DNA of 64,000 nucleotides from Vitellaria paradoxa (taxonomy: Eukaryota > Streptophyta > Magnoliopsida > Ericales > Sapotaceae). Within the stretch, counting starts at the first letter, position 1. Each line of letters starts with the position of its first letter. This document shows positions 32,977 to 45,250 of this stretch, piece by piece. The notes beneath the pieces are model-generated. The model was given only the letters and a program-made list of their open reading frames with translations, was not told where the DNA came from and searched no databases. The translations under genes were made by a program, and so were the position numbers. The stretch spans positions 13,597,573 through 13,661,572 of the forward strand of contig CM034233.1 of the NCBI GenBank assembly GCA_019916065.1. Reading direction: 5' to 3'.

Positions 32977-34459
32977 TCACAGTTTATACTCATGTAAGCT
33001 AGGAGTAGTACATGTTCTTTGAGGATAATAGCGTTTCAAGAATTTGCCATTTATGGGGTCGATTCTCAAGCCATCTTTAGCAACTATCTTGTATGCTCCA
33101 TTTAAGTAGACTTCTTGCACCATATATGGGCTATCCCACTTAGAGCTGAACTTGTTTCCTGTACGATGAGTGATAATGATGAGTCTTTTCACAACAAGTG
33201 CCATGTCTTCTTTTTGAAATGATCGAGAGCAAACTTTTTTGGTGAATGCTCTAGAAAGACGAGCTTGGTAGCATTCTAAACATTGTTGTGCATCAAGTCT
33301 CTTCTCGTCAAGTGCTTCCAATTCTTCTAGTCATGGGCGAGCATTTTCTTCCTGAGTGAGACCTTCTTGAAAAGCAATCCATAATGATGGGATTTGACGC
33401 TCAAGGGGAAGAATAACTTTTACGCTATATACCAAAACATAAGGAGTAGCTTGTGTGAATGTTTGATATGTTGTTCAATAGGCCCAAAGAGCTTATCCAA
33501 TTCTCTTGTGCCAGTCTCGCTTTGACTTTGTAACTACTTTCTTTAACAAATTTCCAAGAGTCTTGTTGAATGCCTCAATGAGACCATTTGCAGGTGTATT
33601 GTACATAGAAGAGTTATGCTGTTTGAAACTGAACTTCTCACATAACTTGTTCATCAAACTGTTATAGGAAGGTTTCCCATTATCAGTTATGATGTATCGC
33701 GGCACACCATATCTAAAAATGATATTAGTGCGAATGAAGTTTACACCATTTTCTTTTTTAGCTTCCTTTAATTGTACAGCTTCAACCCACTTAGAGAAGT
33801 AGTTAGCTACCACTAAAAAGTGCAAATGACAAACAGAAGACTTAGGCAATGGCCCAACTACGTCTAGCCCTCATGCATCAAACGGCCAGGAAGTGACAAT
33901 TAGATGGAGCAGTTCTGGCGATGGATGTATAAAGTTTTCATAAAACTGACGGACTTGGCATCTCTTGGCGTACTCCATAGAGTCTTTCACTGTTGTAGGC
34001 CACTAGTAGCCCATTCTTTTGATTTAAAAGTAAAATTTTAGACTAGATTGATGAGCACCACATACACCAAAGTAAGCTTCTTCTAGAACTTGTGTAGTTT
34101 CAACCTCTTCTAAGCAGCGGAGGAGTAGTCCTTCAAATGAGCGATGATAAAGTGTATCCTTGTAATAAACAAACCTCAAAGCTCGACGCTTTATGTCTGC
34201 TCTTCTACGTGGATCTTCTAGTAACTTCTGATGAAGTAGATAATCAATGAGAGGTTGACACCAATCATTTTCTTCGATTTCAAAGACCAATATTGTACTT
34301 ACACATATTTCATCATTGTTTTCATTATCAAAGAATGGAGGAATGACCCATGTTTGACAAATTGGGATTCGCGTTTCTTGATCAGGCAATGCAAGTGTTG
34401 AAGTAAGCTTAGCTAGAAAATCTGCTTGTTTATTATCTTTTCTTGGTACATGTTCTAAG
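32977..34459 (-). pseudogene. Gypsy pol 3' part: RNase H end, integrase (broken)
   Basis: Minus-strand fragments in pol order. The end of RNase H reads EHVPRKDNKQADFLAKL (about 34400-34455). The integrase zinc-binding region is at 34024-34389, with LRFVYYKDTLYHRSFEG and EEAYFGVCGAHQS; His and Cys positions are partly lost. The integrase core is at 33493-33849 (ANYFSKWVEAV, GVPRYIITDNG, NGLIEAFNKTLG). The C-terminal part is at 32977-33321 (ARLSRAFTKKV, KWDSPYMVQEVY, GAYKIVAKDG). The core fragments keep the D and E of the DDE triad in ITDNG and LIEAFN. Stop codons and frameshifts separate the pieces, so no functional polyprotein can be made. Confidence 0.88.
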
Positions 34460-34473
34460 CTTTACTAGAAATT

Positions 34474-35112
34474 GCAGCATTCGCGAGGGGAAAATTCTAG
34501 CAATCGCTTTTGGCGGTTGTTAAAACATTATTAGGCAGTCGCTGAATATTTGTCGCTATTAGACTGCGACAAGGCATTGGCGACGAGATAATTCAGGCGA
34601 TTGCTTTTGGTAGTCGCAAATAATTCAATCATGACGAAAAAACAGTCACTAATAATCTCCTTATACTCAGGCAGAATGCCCTCTCTTTTTCCTCTCTCTT
34701 TCTCTTTTCCCTCTCCCTCTCTCCCTCTCCTGCACTCTCTCATCTCTCCTCTGTCTCTCTTTCCTCCTTGCCGCTCTCTCCTCCCGCGCCATTGCTAGAC
34801 CGCTACTGCTACCGCCTACCACACCGTGTAGGTGATTCTCCTTCCATTCTTCCATCCCCCCTCTTTAGTTTTGGTTTAAAATATATATATATTTTTTGCC
34901 AAGGTTGTTTTGAGCCCTCAAATCCACCACCTTCCCTTATTCAAATAGTTGGATATAGGTATGAATTTTTTTTATGTACTAACTTTTTCTATATTATTTC
35001 CCGGATTTTTTTTTTTTGTTTGCACGTTAGAAGCATTGATGATCATTCATGTATATATATTATTCTTTGTTTATTTTTTTTTATTTCTGGTTACTCATTT
35101 GTTTATTTTTAC
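34474..35112. other. CACTA left subterminal region
   Basis: Subterminal repeats with GCGA/TCGC motifs fill about 34474-34640. Then comes a CT-rich stretch (34680-34790) and a T-rich segment. No coding sequence is recognised; the Arg/Glu and Ser/Leu open frames across the CT tract are low-complexity artefacts. Confidence 0.5.
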
Positions 35113-35117
35113 ATACT

Positions 35118-36847
35118 TGTCACACCCCTATTTTAGGATACATTTAGTCCCTTAGATACGGTGGACATTACTAAATTCTCTACCTAAATATATAAAATAC
35201 CAGTATTTACTCAACATATAAAGTTTAAAACAAAAAAGTAGTCAAAAAATTTCCATCAATCTTCAACATACATAAACTTTTGATTCATAAAACTCATCAA
35301 ACAAAGTATTAGTCTGACACTATTCTATTCTCTAATTGCTTATACAAACTTTGGATATAGAATCACAAGAAGAGATAAACAATTCAGGTTCTTCTCTAAA
35401 CACTCACAGCCACTTCTAAATTCAACTTGAAAGGTGTAAATTTGGGTGTGAGCGTCACACACTCAATAGAGGTAGTATACTTAAAATAAAAGATAAAAAA
35501 TACACACCAAAAAAGAAAATTCATTCACAATAATTATATCAGTAACTATTTCACAACCAACTCATAATTAATTTAATTATGTCACATCTGATAAAAATAT
35601 CTCAATACACAATCCATCATTGCTAGGCTCCAATCAGCCATATCATAGCACATTTGCATAATAAATGATTTAAATAATAATGCAACACACATTCGGCCCC
35701 ATCTGGCCTATGAGTTGAGCGCTTAACGGTGGACAGTGGCTTTAATTTAGCTTGTCCCATTAGCCCCATCTGACTATATCATTTTCTCCGACCCCATTTG
35801 GCCGTATATTATTAATTACTGGCCCCATCTAGACTTATGTTTATTTTTTTTTTCTTTGGCCTCGTCTGGCCTAGTCCATCTGATCATAATGCAAGTGTAA
35901 TGCACATAACTCATGTTGATATGCAACAATGTATTATTTTTTTTTTTGAATAAAAATACTATTTCTCAAATTTATCATTTCACAGATAACCACGATTCTC
36001 CACTAACACAATAATTTATAAGTAGCAAGCAGTATTTAGCAACACGAATATTCGGCAATAAATTAATAAAAATTTAGCCATTCATATTTAATAACTTTTT
36101 TTTAAATTAAATACACTCACCTAGACAGTAGATATTCTGAGAAAGTTGATTTACTGAGATGGTGGCTGCTGATTATCCTTGGGTCCTAATTTTTTTAGCC
36201 CAATAAAATATACAAATCAGACTTTGAATAGTTAAAATTTATCCTAAATTAATTGAAAATAAATAAAACATAACCATTATACCCTCCACATATTTAATTT
36301 ATTTAGCCTAAAAAAATTTTAATTTTAATTTAATAACATAAAATAAAATAACTTACCTCAATCTTCTAACTAAAATTTTCTAAGATTTCCTCAATTTTTT
36401 TTCTCCTTGCCGTGAGCTTCACCCAACTTCTTTTTCTCCAAATGTGATTATTCCTCCACTGTCACTCTTTTTGTTTTGTGTTGGCATAAATCATAAGTCA
36501 TATATATATAGGCACGACTTGGCAATTTGAAGACCTACATGTCAAAAAAGAAAAAAATAATAATTTATATATAAATGTATTGGTCCCCACGTGGCTTAGC
36601 CACCATCATCCACCCAACTCACATATGTGTTTTACTAGTCCTCTTCCACGTGAAGCCCACCTCTCCAAGCAAAATATGATGTTTATCTATGCTTAGTTAA
36701 CTTAATTTACTCATTAAGTAATTTAGAAAAAGAAAATGAAAAAGAAAAAATAGCTAAAGTTTGAACATAATACCAAATTAATACAATTAAATTATTAAGC
36801 ATTAGACAAAATTTAAATAAAATAAAATAAGAGTTTAGGGTGTGACA
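35118..36847. mobile_element. Solo LTR, 1,730 bp, with perfect ATACT target duplication
   Basis: It starts TGTCACACCCCTATTTTAGG and ends TTTAGGGTGTGACA, so the LTR signature TG...CA is present. Perfect 5-bp duplications ATACT flank it (35113-35117 and 36848-36852). The interior has no coding sequence but holds repeated GCCCCATCTGGCC-type motifs at about 35695-35880. Length, ends and 5-bp duplication fit a solo LTR left after recombination of a gypsy-type element. It lies inside the CACTA block, so it is younger than that insertion. Confidence 0.88.
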
Positions 36848-36852
36848 ATACT

Positions 36853-38580
36853 GATGATCATGGATATTAGTTGAATTTTGTTGTTGTTTTGATTAATCTT
36901 AGCAGGACATTTTGTTTACTGTCATTTTTTTATTTTGTTATTTACTGTCAGTTTTTTTTTTCTATATGTTAAATGTAAAGTGAGAAATATGTACTTCTTT
37001 TTGAGGCACGATTTTCTTTTTTTTTGGGGGGGGTTAATGGATAAGAGTGAAAGAGGTATTGAGAATTTTTTTGGGTTATGGCAGTGTTGAGAAGTGGGAA
37101 TTATTTTTAAATTTATTTTTTCAGCAATTCTAAATGGATTTAAAATAATAAAATTTTTCAATTTTATTGAGGAACGTTTAAATTTTTTTTAATTGAAAAA
37201 TATTTTCAAATTCAAAAATTTTAAATAACATTAATGTGTAACAAAAAAATTATAAAATATAATTTTTTTTGTTAATTTATATCTTTTATTATCATTCATT
37301 AAAACAACTATAAAAATAATTTTATATAAAGAAAAGTATATTTTGACAAAATATTTACTAAAACAATTATGGAAACAATTTTAAATAGAGAAAAGTAATT
37401 TTGGACAATTTTATATTTTATTGTACTAAAATTTTGAAATTATAATGGAGCGAATGTTAATTTATTTAAATTTAAAATTATTTTTAAATTCAAAAACTTA
37501 AATTTAATTTAACTTCTAACAAATATATATTATTTTTTTGATGATTTGTTTAAATTATTATCATTCATTAAAGCAACTATCAAAATAATTTTAAATATAT
37601 AGGAAAGAGTAATTTTTGACACCCAATCTCTTAAAATAATTATAAAAATATTTTTTAAGTATTAAAAATAGTTTTGGACATAGTACATTATTTATTGAAC
37701 TAAAGTAATTTGAAATTATAAAGGAGTTAATGCATAATTTTTTTAAATTCAAAAATGTAAATTGAAATTAACTCCTAATAGGAAAATATAATTTATTAAA
37801 TAACTTATATATATTATTATCATTCACTAAAACAATTATAAAAAATATTAAATAAATAGTGTAATAAATTTCGACAAATTATGTTATTTTATTGAGCTAA
37901 AATTTGAAATTATAACTACATTAATGTCTAATTTGTTAAATTCAAAAATATATTTAAATTCAAAAATTAAAATGAAAATTAATTCCTAATGAAATAAATT
38001 ATCAAGATTTTTTTGTTAATTTATATATATTATCATCATTCATTAAGCCAACTATAAAAATAATATTTAACATGATTTTTGATACAGTATTAATTAAACA
38101 ATTACAAAATTAATTTTAAATGAGAAGAATATTAAACTACCTTATTTGGAATTATAAATACGTAAATGTTTAATTTTCTAAAATAAATTAATTAATGTTA
38201 CATTAAGTAAACTAAATTATATTATAATCTTCGAATATCAAATAATAATATTGAAAATATTATTATTAAGTAAATAATAATATTGAATTATAAATATTAA
38301 ACTCATTAGATATTAATATTAGTTAAAATATTGGATAATGAGTTCGAATATTGATAATATAATTGATTTACTTTAAATTAAATTGTTTGGATTAATATCG
38401 TAACGGTTAAATTAAGTTACTTAAATTACTAAAAATATTATTATTATTTAAAATGCTAAATAGTGATTGGATTAATGGTATAATAACCAAATAATGACTA
38501 GTTAATTTATTTAGTTGTTAATTAATTTATTTTGTATGGTATATTTTTATTTGTTGTAGATTTTTATTTTATTAAAGTGT
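36853..38580. repeat. AT-rich region with four copies of an about 250-bp tandem unit
   Basis: The landmark TTATCATTCATTAAA.CAACT, then AT.AAAATAATTTTA, recurs at about 37287, 37558, 37815 and 38030. After it, each copy carries GTAATTTT(G)GACA, AAATTTTGAAATTATAA and AAATTCAAAAA.T. Spacing shrinks from 271 to 215 bp. No gene is visible. Confidence 0.75.
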
Positions 38581-38599
38581 TAACTTTTTAAATAACAAT

Positions 38600-40360
38600 A
38601 ATTAAGTTGATAATGATACACAGATTCTGAATCTTACTTGGCCCCAATCTAATATAAATCTTAGGTCCAATTGAATCTAATATTAATAATAATTAGAAAA
38701 TTAGGTAAAATAATAATATTACAAAATTATAAGGAGTTAATTTGTAATAACTAATTAATAATATTTAATTAGCTAAATTCATAAGTGATACACAACCTCC
38801 ATAATCTTACTTGGATCCAAGCCGATATCTTTTTTGGGGCCAATCCAATTGAATATTAATACTATGTAATATTAGGTAAAATAATAATATTATAATATTA
38901 TATTTAGGTAAATTAAGTAATAATATTATAATTAGATAATTAACAGTATTTAATTAATAATATTTAATTAGTTAAGTTACTAATTAATACATAAACAAAT
39001 CTTACTTGGCCCCAATTTAATATCTTACTTGGATCCAATTAATAACTGAATTAGGTAAAATAGTAATATTATAATTACGTAATTAAGTATATTATAATAT
39101 TATAATTAGGTACTTAATGACAGTTAAATAATAATATTTAACTAGTTAAATTAATAAGTAATACACAAATTCCTAATCTTACTTGGGTCCACTCCAATGT
39201 CTTTCTTGAGCCCAATCTAATCGAATGTTGATACTATAAACAAATTAGGTAAAATAATAATATTATAATATTATAGTTAGGTAAATTAAGTAATAATATT
39301 ATAGTTAAATAATTAATAGTAGTTAATTAATAATATTTGATTAGTTAAATTATTAATTAATACATAAACCATAATCTTACCACAAAGCCCAATCCAATAT
39401 CTTACTTGAGCCCAATTAATAATAGAATTAGATAAAACAGTAATATTATAATTACGTAATTAAGTTTATTATAATATTATAATCAGGTACTTAATGATAG
39501 CTAAATAATAATATTTAACTAGTTAGATTAGTAGATAATACACAAATTTCTAATCTTACTTGGGCTCACTCCAATGTCTTTCTTGGGCTCAATCCAATCG
39601 AATATTGATACTATGAGAAAATTAGCTAAAATAATAATATTATAATATTATATTTAGGCAAAATTAGTAATTTAATAATATTTAATTAGTTAAATTACTA
39701 ATTAATACATACATAAAACCCCTAATCTTACCTGGGTCCAATCTAATATCTTACTTAGGCCCAATTAATAACGGAGTTAGGTAAAATAGTAATATTATAA
39801 TTACGTAATTAAATATATTATAATTAAGTACTTAATGACAGTTAATTAATAATATTTAACTAGTTAAATTAATAGGTAATACACAAACCCTTATTTTACT
39901 TGGCCCACTCTAATGCCTTTATTGGGCCCAATCTAATCTAATATTAATAATAATTTGAAAATTAGGTAAATAATATTATTAGTTAAATTCTTAACTAATA
40001 CACAATCCCCTAATCTTACTTGGGCTTAAGCGAATATCTTTATTTAGCTCAATCCAATCAGATATTAATACTTTGATGAAATTAGATAAAATAATAATGT
40101 TATAATATTACAATTAGGTAAATTAATAATGTTTAATTACTTGAAATTAATATGCAGAACCCTAATTACTTACTTAGGCCCAATCCAACATCCTACTTGG
40201 GCCCAATCAAATATGTTTCTTAATACATGTCCTTATTTTTGCTTAATCTAATATTTTACTTGAGCCCAATTATTAAGGGAAATAGATAAAATAGTGATAA
40301 TATAATTACTTAATTAAGTATATTATAATATTATAATTAGGTACTTCATAATGTTTAACT
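38600..40360. repeat. Satellite-like array with alternating 170/200-bp monomers
   Basis: About ten monomers each carry ACACAAA.CCCTAATCTTACT, TGGGCCCAATC and AATATTATAATTAGGTA-type blocks. Starts are near 38621, 38790, 38995, 39163, 39362, 39541, 39710, 39882, 40000 and 40155. Two monomer types alternate: one with CCAATGTCTTTCTTGGGC, the other with TAATATCTTACTTGGGCC then CAATTAATAA. This makes an about 370-bp higher-order unit. Confidence 0.85.
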
Positions 40361-40408
40361 AGTTAAATGAAGGGAAAATTATCTTTACACCCCCTGGTCT
40401 TAAACCTT

Positions 40409-40616
40409 GAGTCACTTACACCCCTTATACTTAAGAAATATGCACTACTACCTCATGTACTATTCCGAAAAATGACAAACTCAACGATGTGACGTTAAGT
40501 GATAAAAAGTCCAAAATGCCCTTTGAGAGCTTATCAACCTTCGCCCTTACTTTGGCAACAGTTTTAGGGCTTAAGTGCACATTTCTTAAGTACGTAGGGT
40601 GCAAGTGACTTAACTC
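40409..40616. mobile_element. Foldback/MITE-like element
   Basis: The arms GAGTCACTTACACCCCTTAT (40409 on) and GTGCAAGTGACTTAACTC (ending 40616) are imperfect inverted repeats. Each arm also carries CTTAAGAAAT.TGCAC on its inner side. The 130-bp centre is single-copy here. Confidence 0.6.
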
Positions 40617-41029
40617 AGCTATTAGCTACTAACTTCTTGGATTTTTTTACAATAACTAAATTTACTCTTTTACATTTTAAACTTCTTTTAAATATTAAAA
40701 GGTAAAAATCCAGATTAGCAAAAAGTTAAAAAATTAGTTATTAAAAAGTTAGCTTGTTTCCCTTTCCAAACACAAAAAAGTTAACTTTAAAAAAAATTAA
40801 CTTTTTAGTAGCTTGCTAATAACCAGTTACAAAAAAGTTAACTTTTTTGTTCCAAAACTCAACCTTAATGTGCACTAATTTCTCTTCATCTCCTCAAGTT
40901 TCCTCTCCTTACTAGTTAAGTCTTCCAATACTATCACCTTTGACATGTCTGCTACATCCTGCATGGGTAAACAATCCCCCCATTGTCCTTTTCTTTCCCT
41001 CTAAATAGCAGCCCCTGCAATTTTATTTA

Positions 41030-41460
41030 TAATTATTAATTTTTATTTTCATAAAATATTTAATTTTATTACTTTTTAAAAAATTAATTAAATTTAATAA
41101 AATTTATATTTCATTTTAATTTAATTAATTAGATTAATTAAATTAATCGATTAAATTATTTATTAAAAATAATATAATTTAATAAATATAAAATATATTA
41201 AGTTATAATTTAGTTACATTTTTTGTTAAAAGAAATTGAATAAAATATAATTAATATATCATTTATTTTATTTAATGTAAAATATATTAATTATAATTTA
41301 ATTATATTACTTATTAAAAATTAAATTAAATATATCTTATTATAAATTAAATAATTTAATTATGATACTTATTAACAATAATTTAATAAAATATATTTCA
41401 TATTAAACAAATAAATTAATTATTAAATTAAATTAAATTTATTATTAAAAATAATAATTA
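41030..41460. mobile_element. Degraded AT-rich transposon interior (third copy)
   Basis: Nearly pure A/T with AATTAAATTAAT-type runs, in the style and order of 27370-28212 and 15440-15900. The termini are not preserved. Confidence 0.4.
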
Positions 41461-42998
41461 GGTACTTACTTATGCAAATCTCTAATTTATAATTGGGAAC
41501 TTACTTAAGCTGATCCTATTCAATCCAAATCTAATTCAAATCCAATTCAAATCTCAATTTATTCTAAGTTAAGAATCAAAGAGAAACTTAGAATTCTTTT
41601 ACTTTAGTTGAAAATTCGTAATATGCTGATGGAGATCCCAATCAAACAATCATACACATAAGAATGAAGAAGGCAGGATAGAAGGAATGAGGAAACCCAC
41701 ACAGAGAGACCTCAAATAAAACTTTCACTAAAATCAGACGTTGGTTACAAACTCAAACTCTTGATAGATCGACTCCTCAACTCTATACTCTTGTTGACGT
41801 TTGCTCAAATCCTCGATTCACCAACTCCTTTAGTGAAAGCCCTTCAACTCCTCGAAGGCATGATACTAACTCCTCAGTAGCTTTGCTAAATCTACAGCGT
41901 GCTAAATCTACAGCGTGCTGAATCCACAGCGTGCTAAATCCTCAGCGTTTACAAACCTCGAACCCAAATTCCTTCGAATTGAACACAAAAATGTTGACTA
42001 AGTAATTGAGAGAATAATTGAACCTTCAATCTTCCAATCTCATATTTATTCTCTCTATCCATTGCTCTCAAGACGCCCAAACCCGAAAGATATATATAGA
42101 CAAACTAAGGCGGCTAGGGCTCGAATTAATCAAAATAGGCTGGAATAGCCTACCTCACAGGAAGGGCGCACCCGCGAGCTTCCCGCGACCTTCCCTCGGC
42201 TTTTCTGGGAATCAGTGCGGTCTTCTCACACACCCAAAATTCTGAATTTAGCTCTCGGGATTTTCTAGCACCAAACTACGACCTTCCTGCGGTCTTCCTG
42301 CGTAAATCAATTCCGAACCTTATTTGGTTTCTTTAGGACTTCCAATATTATGCAAACAATCTTACACTTCTACTTGACTCAAGACTGTAGTGTCTCAATT
42401 TACACTGATATTACAAAACACTATCTTTGACCATGGATTTGCCAATTTACAATTTTGGCCTTAACATTAGTTTATGTTAGGAAACGAAGAGAAATTTAAA
42501 ACTATCTTACTTTATTCAATTGCATGCATCAGTGAAACTTAGACCCATTTGAGAATCTTGTACGCCACCCATTTGGTCATCCTTAGGCGACAGATTACGT
42601 CTTCGACTAGGTTCGTCGTTTTTTTAATGATTCTTAAATTGTTCAGTTCGAACAGTTTAAGAATACAACTACCATCTTGTCTTCAACAACTCATGTAATG
42701 TTTGATATTAGATGAAGTTTTGGTTGACGTCCTATTGTTCTCTGGGTGCATACATAGAGTATAACTAATGTTGTGTACTTGGAGAACTACATGGACATGC
42801 TGCCAAATTTTTATCTAATTAGTGGACAAAAGTATCGAGTTGTTGAGTGTAAGTTGGATTTACATTCTCAAATGGGATAGGACCAACCACCCCTGTAATG
42901 AAAAGGTAAAGTTTAAGACTAGGTGCTTTACATATTGCACGATTCTTTAGGGTAATTGTTCATTTTCATTTTGGGACTCCATAGAAATAGTTAGCGAG
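41461..42998. other. Unassigned transposon-derived sequence upstream of transposase
   Basis: 41500-42470 has mixed composition, with GC-richer text (CCCGCGAGCTTCCCGCGACC near 42170) and a four-fold 16-bp repeat. It may be another LTR fragment, but no ends were found. From about 42480 the sequence reads like the leader region of CACTA transposase genes. No separate gene is supported. Confidence 0.4.
41885..41948. repeat. 16-bp minisatellite, four copies
   Basis: Four head-to-tail copies of GCTAAATCTACAGCGT, exact in length. The third and fourth have two and one substitutions. Confidence 0.95.
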
Positions 42999-43985
42999 AT
43001 GGACAAGAGTTGGATTGATTTGCCGAATAAGATGTTTACAAAGTATATGGAGAGGATTAATCAGGTCATCGTATTCACCAATGGGTTTCTCAGTGAGTAC
43101 ATGCGTTGTCCTTGTAAAAAGTGTGCGAAACGATATTATTATACATCAGAGCCCATCAGGGAGCATTTGATCCGTAATGGATTCTTGAAGCAGTATAAAT
43201 ATTGGACTCTCTATGGGGAAGAGTATACCATTTCTTATCAGGAGGAAACCGTTGAGGTGAAAGCCGAGGCTTTGGAGAAAGCTGATCTAATACTCGCGAT
43301 GCTAGCTGATATCACGTGTAGATTGGCACCTGAAAACAGAGGTTGTGATATTGATCTAACAGGTGCAAGTAATCCTCGCTCAGGTGCGGATGATAAAACC
43401 TTGAGATATTTTGAAATACTCAACGATGCATGGACATAATTGTATCATGGATGCCAAGAATTCAGTAAATTATCATTCATCGTTGAGCTATTACATTTGA
43501 AGGCGTTGAATCACTAGTCAGATACATCGTTTGACATATTATTACAGTTGTTACGCAGAGTTTTACCAATGGGGGTTAAACTTGTTAATTCATACTATTA
43601 GGCACGCAAGCTAACTAAAAACTTAGTACTCACATACCAGACTCTGGATGCATGTCCCAACGGTGGTATGTTGTTTTGGAATGAGAATGTCCACCTCGAT
43701 AAATGTACTGTATATTAGACTTTGAGGTGGAAGGACGTCAGTGGTGTTTAAAATCGTTAGAACAGTTCAGATGTTTTAAACCGTAGTAAGCTTGTGGCTA
43801 CAAGGCAAGTGCACAATTTCCCACTTAAGCCATGGCTGAAGAGACTTTTCATGTCATCCAAGATTTCTGAACTGATAAGATGGCATGCCAAGAACAGCAG
43901 GGAAAATGAGAACTTATTTTATCTAGCAAACTCCCCGGCGTGGAAGGATTTTAATCGGAGACACCCTGAATTTGTTGCTGATCAC
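42999..43985 (+). pseudogene. CACTA transposase (TNP2/TnpD type), N-terminal half, broken
   Basis: The start MDKSWIDLPNKMFTKYMERI is the transposase-associated domain of En/Spm elements. It is followed by CPCKKCAKRYYYTSEPIREH, with zinc-binding style Cys spacing, and LIRNGFLKQYKYWTLYGEEY. After a TAA at about 43437 the same frame continues with recognisable TNP2 text (YHGCQEFSKLSFIVELLHLK, CPNGGMLFW) but with several in-frame stops. A later piece, 43794-43985, reads FPLKPWLKRLFMSSKISELI, RWHAKNSRENENL and RRHPEFVADHS. At about 43986 the family sequence stops abruptly, and the following transposase text is on the opposite strand. Confidence 0.88.
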
Positions 43986-45245
43986 TCGATGTAGTTGAGA
44001 TCAAATGACGTGTCTTCTCTAATAGGACCTTCATTTATCCACTCCAACTTACTTAACTTTGTTTGGACATCTTCGTTAAGATATGCATCACAAAAATTGG
44101 TGTACTCGTCCATCAAATAACTCTTGGCTATAGATGTATCCGGTTGAGCTTTGTTACGCACATACCTCTTTAATGTGTTTAGATACCTCTCGATCGGATA
44201 CATCCACCTGAATTTCAGGCTTCTTCAGTTAAGTGTATGGTCAAGTGAATCATTACATCAAAAAATACCAGTGAAAAAATTTTCTTCAGATGGCACAATG
44301 TTAAAGTAATCCTCTTTTCCAGACCCTTCAAATCTTCTCTACGAAAAATTTTGTAACACGGTTGTCGAGAGAAGTTACTGAGCTTAATCACTGGCCGTAG
44401 CAACTGTTGAATGAAGACGTGATTGTCATGACTCTTCAAATCTTGTAACATCCTTTCGCTCATGTTCACTCATTTAGAAATATTCGAGCAATACCCATCA
44501 GGCACCTTTACATCCTTCAAAATTAGTATGAAGGCATCCTTCTCCTTTGCGCTCATTGTGTACCGTGCAGGTGGTATGTATGCCTTGTTGGACTCCGTCA
44601 TCTATAAGTGTAATAGAGTTCTTAATCCCATCTCTTGCAAATCACGTCACATTGGCACTGTCCTTTAACTTCCCCTTCACATCAAAGATAGTCCACAATA
44701 TATTATCGCAAACATTTCTTCTCGATATGCATAACATCCAAGTTGTGCCTCAGTAGATTGTCTTTTCAGTAGGGCAACCCATAGAAAATACTTTTCTTCT
44801 TCCAATTATGACTTTAGTTTCTGTTTACACCCGAAATAACTGCCAGTAGGGGACCAACAGATCTTGAAAGTCATACACTATTCGTATTTGCTCTCACTCA
44901 ATCTGCGCCAACAAATTAACCTCGATCATTGTTCGTGGCGCTAGACTATACTCTTGAGTGTTGTCAAATGAGACTTTGTCTTTCCTAAACCTATCCAACG
45001 GAGGTAAGAAGTGTTTATGACCCATGTATGCCTACTTTCTACCGTGCTTTAGCCAGGTTAACTTCTTGCTTTGGTTGCCGCAAAGACATACAAACTTCCC
45101 TTTTGTGCTCCAACCAGACAAGTTAGCGTATGCAGGAAAATCGTTAATTATCCATAGTGATGCTGCCCAGAGTCTAAACATTTCATTTTCAGTAGAGTCA
45201 AATATCATCATACCATCAGCCTATAATTCATTAAGTTCTTTAATC
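43986..45245 (-). pseudogene. CACTA transposase (TNP2 type), central and C-terminal part, inverted
   Basis: Read on the minus strand from 45245 down, this is the part of TNP2 that normally follows the N-terminal half: ADGMMIFDSTENEMFRLWAA, LWIINDFPAYANLSGWSTKG, GHKHFLPPLDRFRKDKVSFD, LRHNLDVMHIEKKCL-like text, PPARYTMSAKEKDAFI, LKDVKVPDGYCSNIS, SHDNHVFIQQLLRPVIKLSN, TLCHLKKIFSLVFFDVMIHL and YPIERYLNTLKRYVRNKAQP. Stops and small frameshifts are scattered through it. The order within this segment is normal, but the whole segment is reversed relative to the N-terminal half at 42999-43985, and the part expected between them is missing. Confidence 0.88.
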
Positions 45246-45250
45246 AAAGA

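Larger units (their letters stand above)
34460..45250 (+). mobile_element. Remains of a CACTA (En/Spm) DNA transposon inserted in the gypsy pol gene
   Basis: At 34460 the gypsy RNase H frame stops and CTTTACTAGAAATT begins, a mutated form of the plant CACTACTAGAAATT terminus. It is followed by GC-skewed subterminal repeats (AGCAATCGCTTTTGGCGGTT, GGCGATTGCTTTTGGTAGTC). Transposase text occupies 42999-45245. At about 45250 gypsy RT resumes without any CACTA right terminus. About 1 kb or more of gypsy RT/RNase H is also missing, so the right boundary is a deletion junction rather than a true transposon end. The block includes a solo LTR, two satellite-like arrays and further MITEs. Confidence 0.78.
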
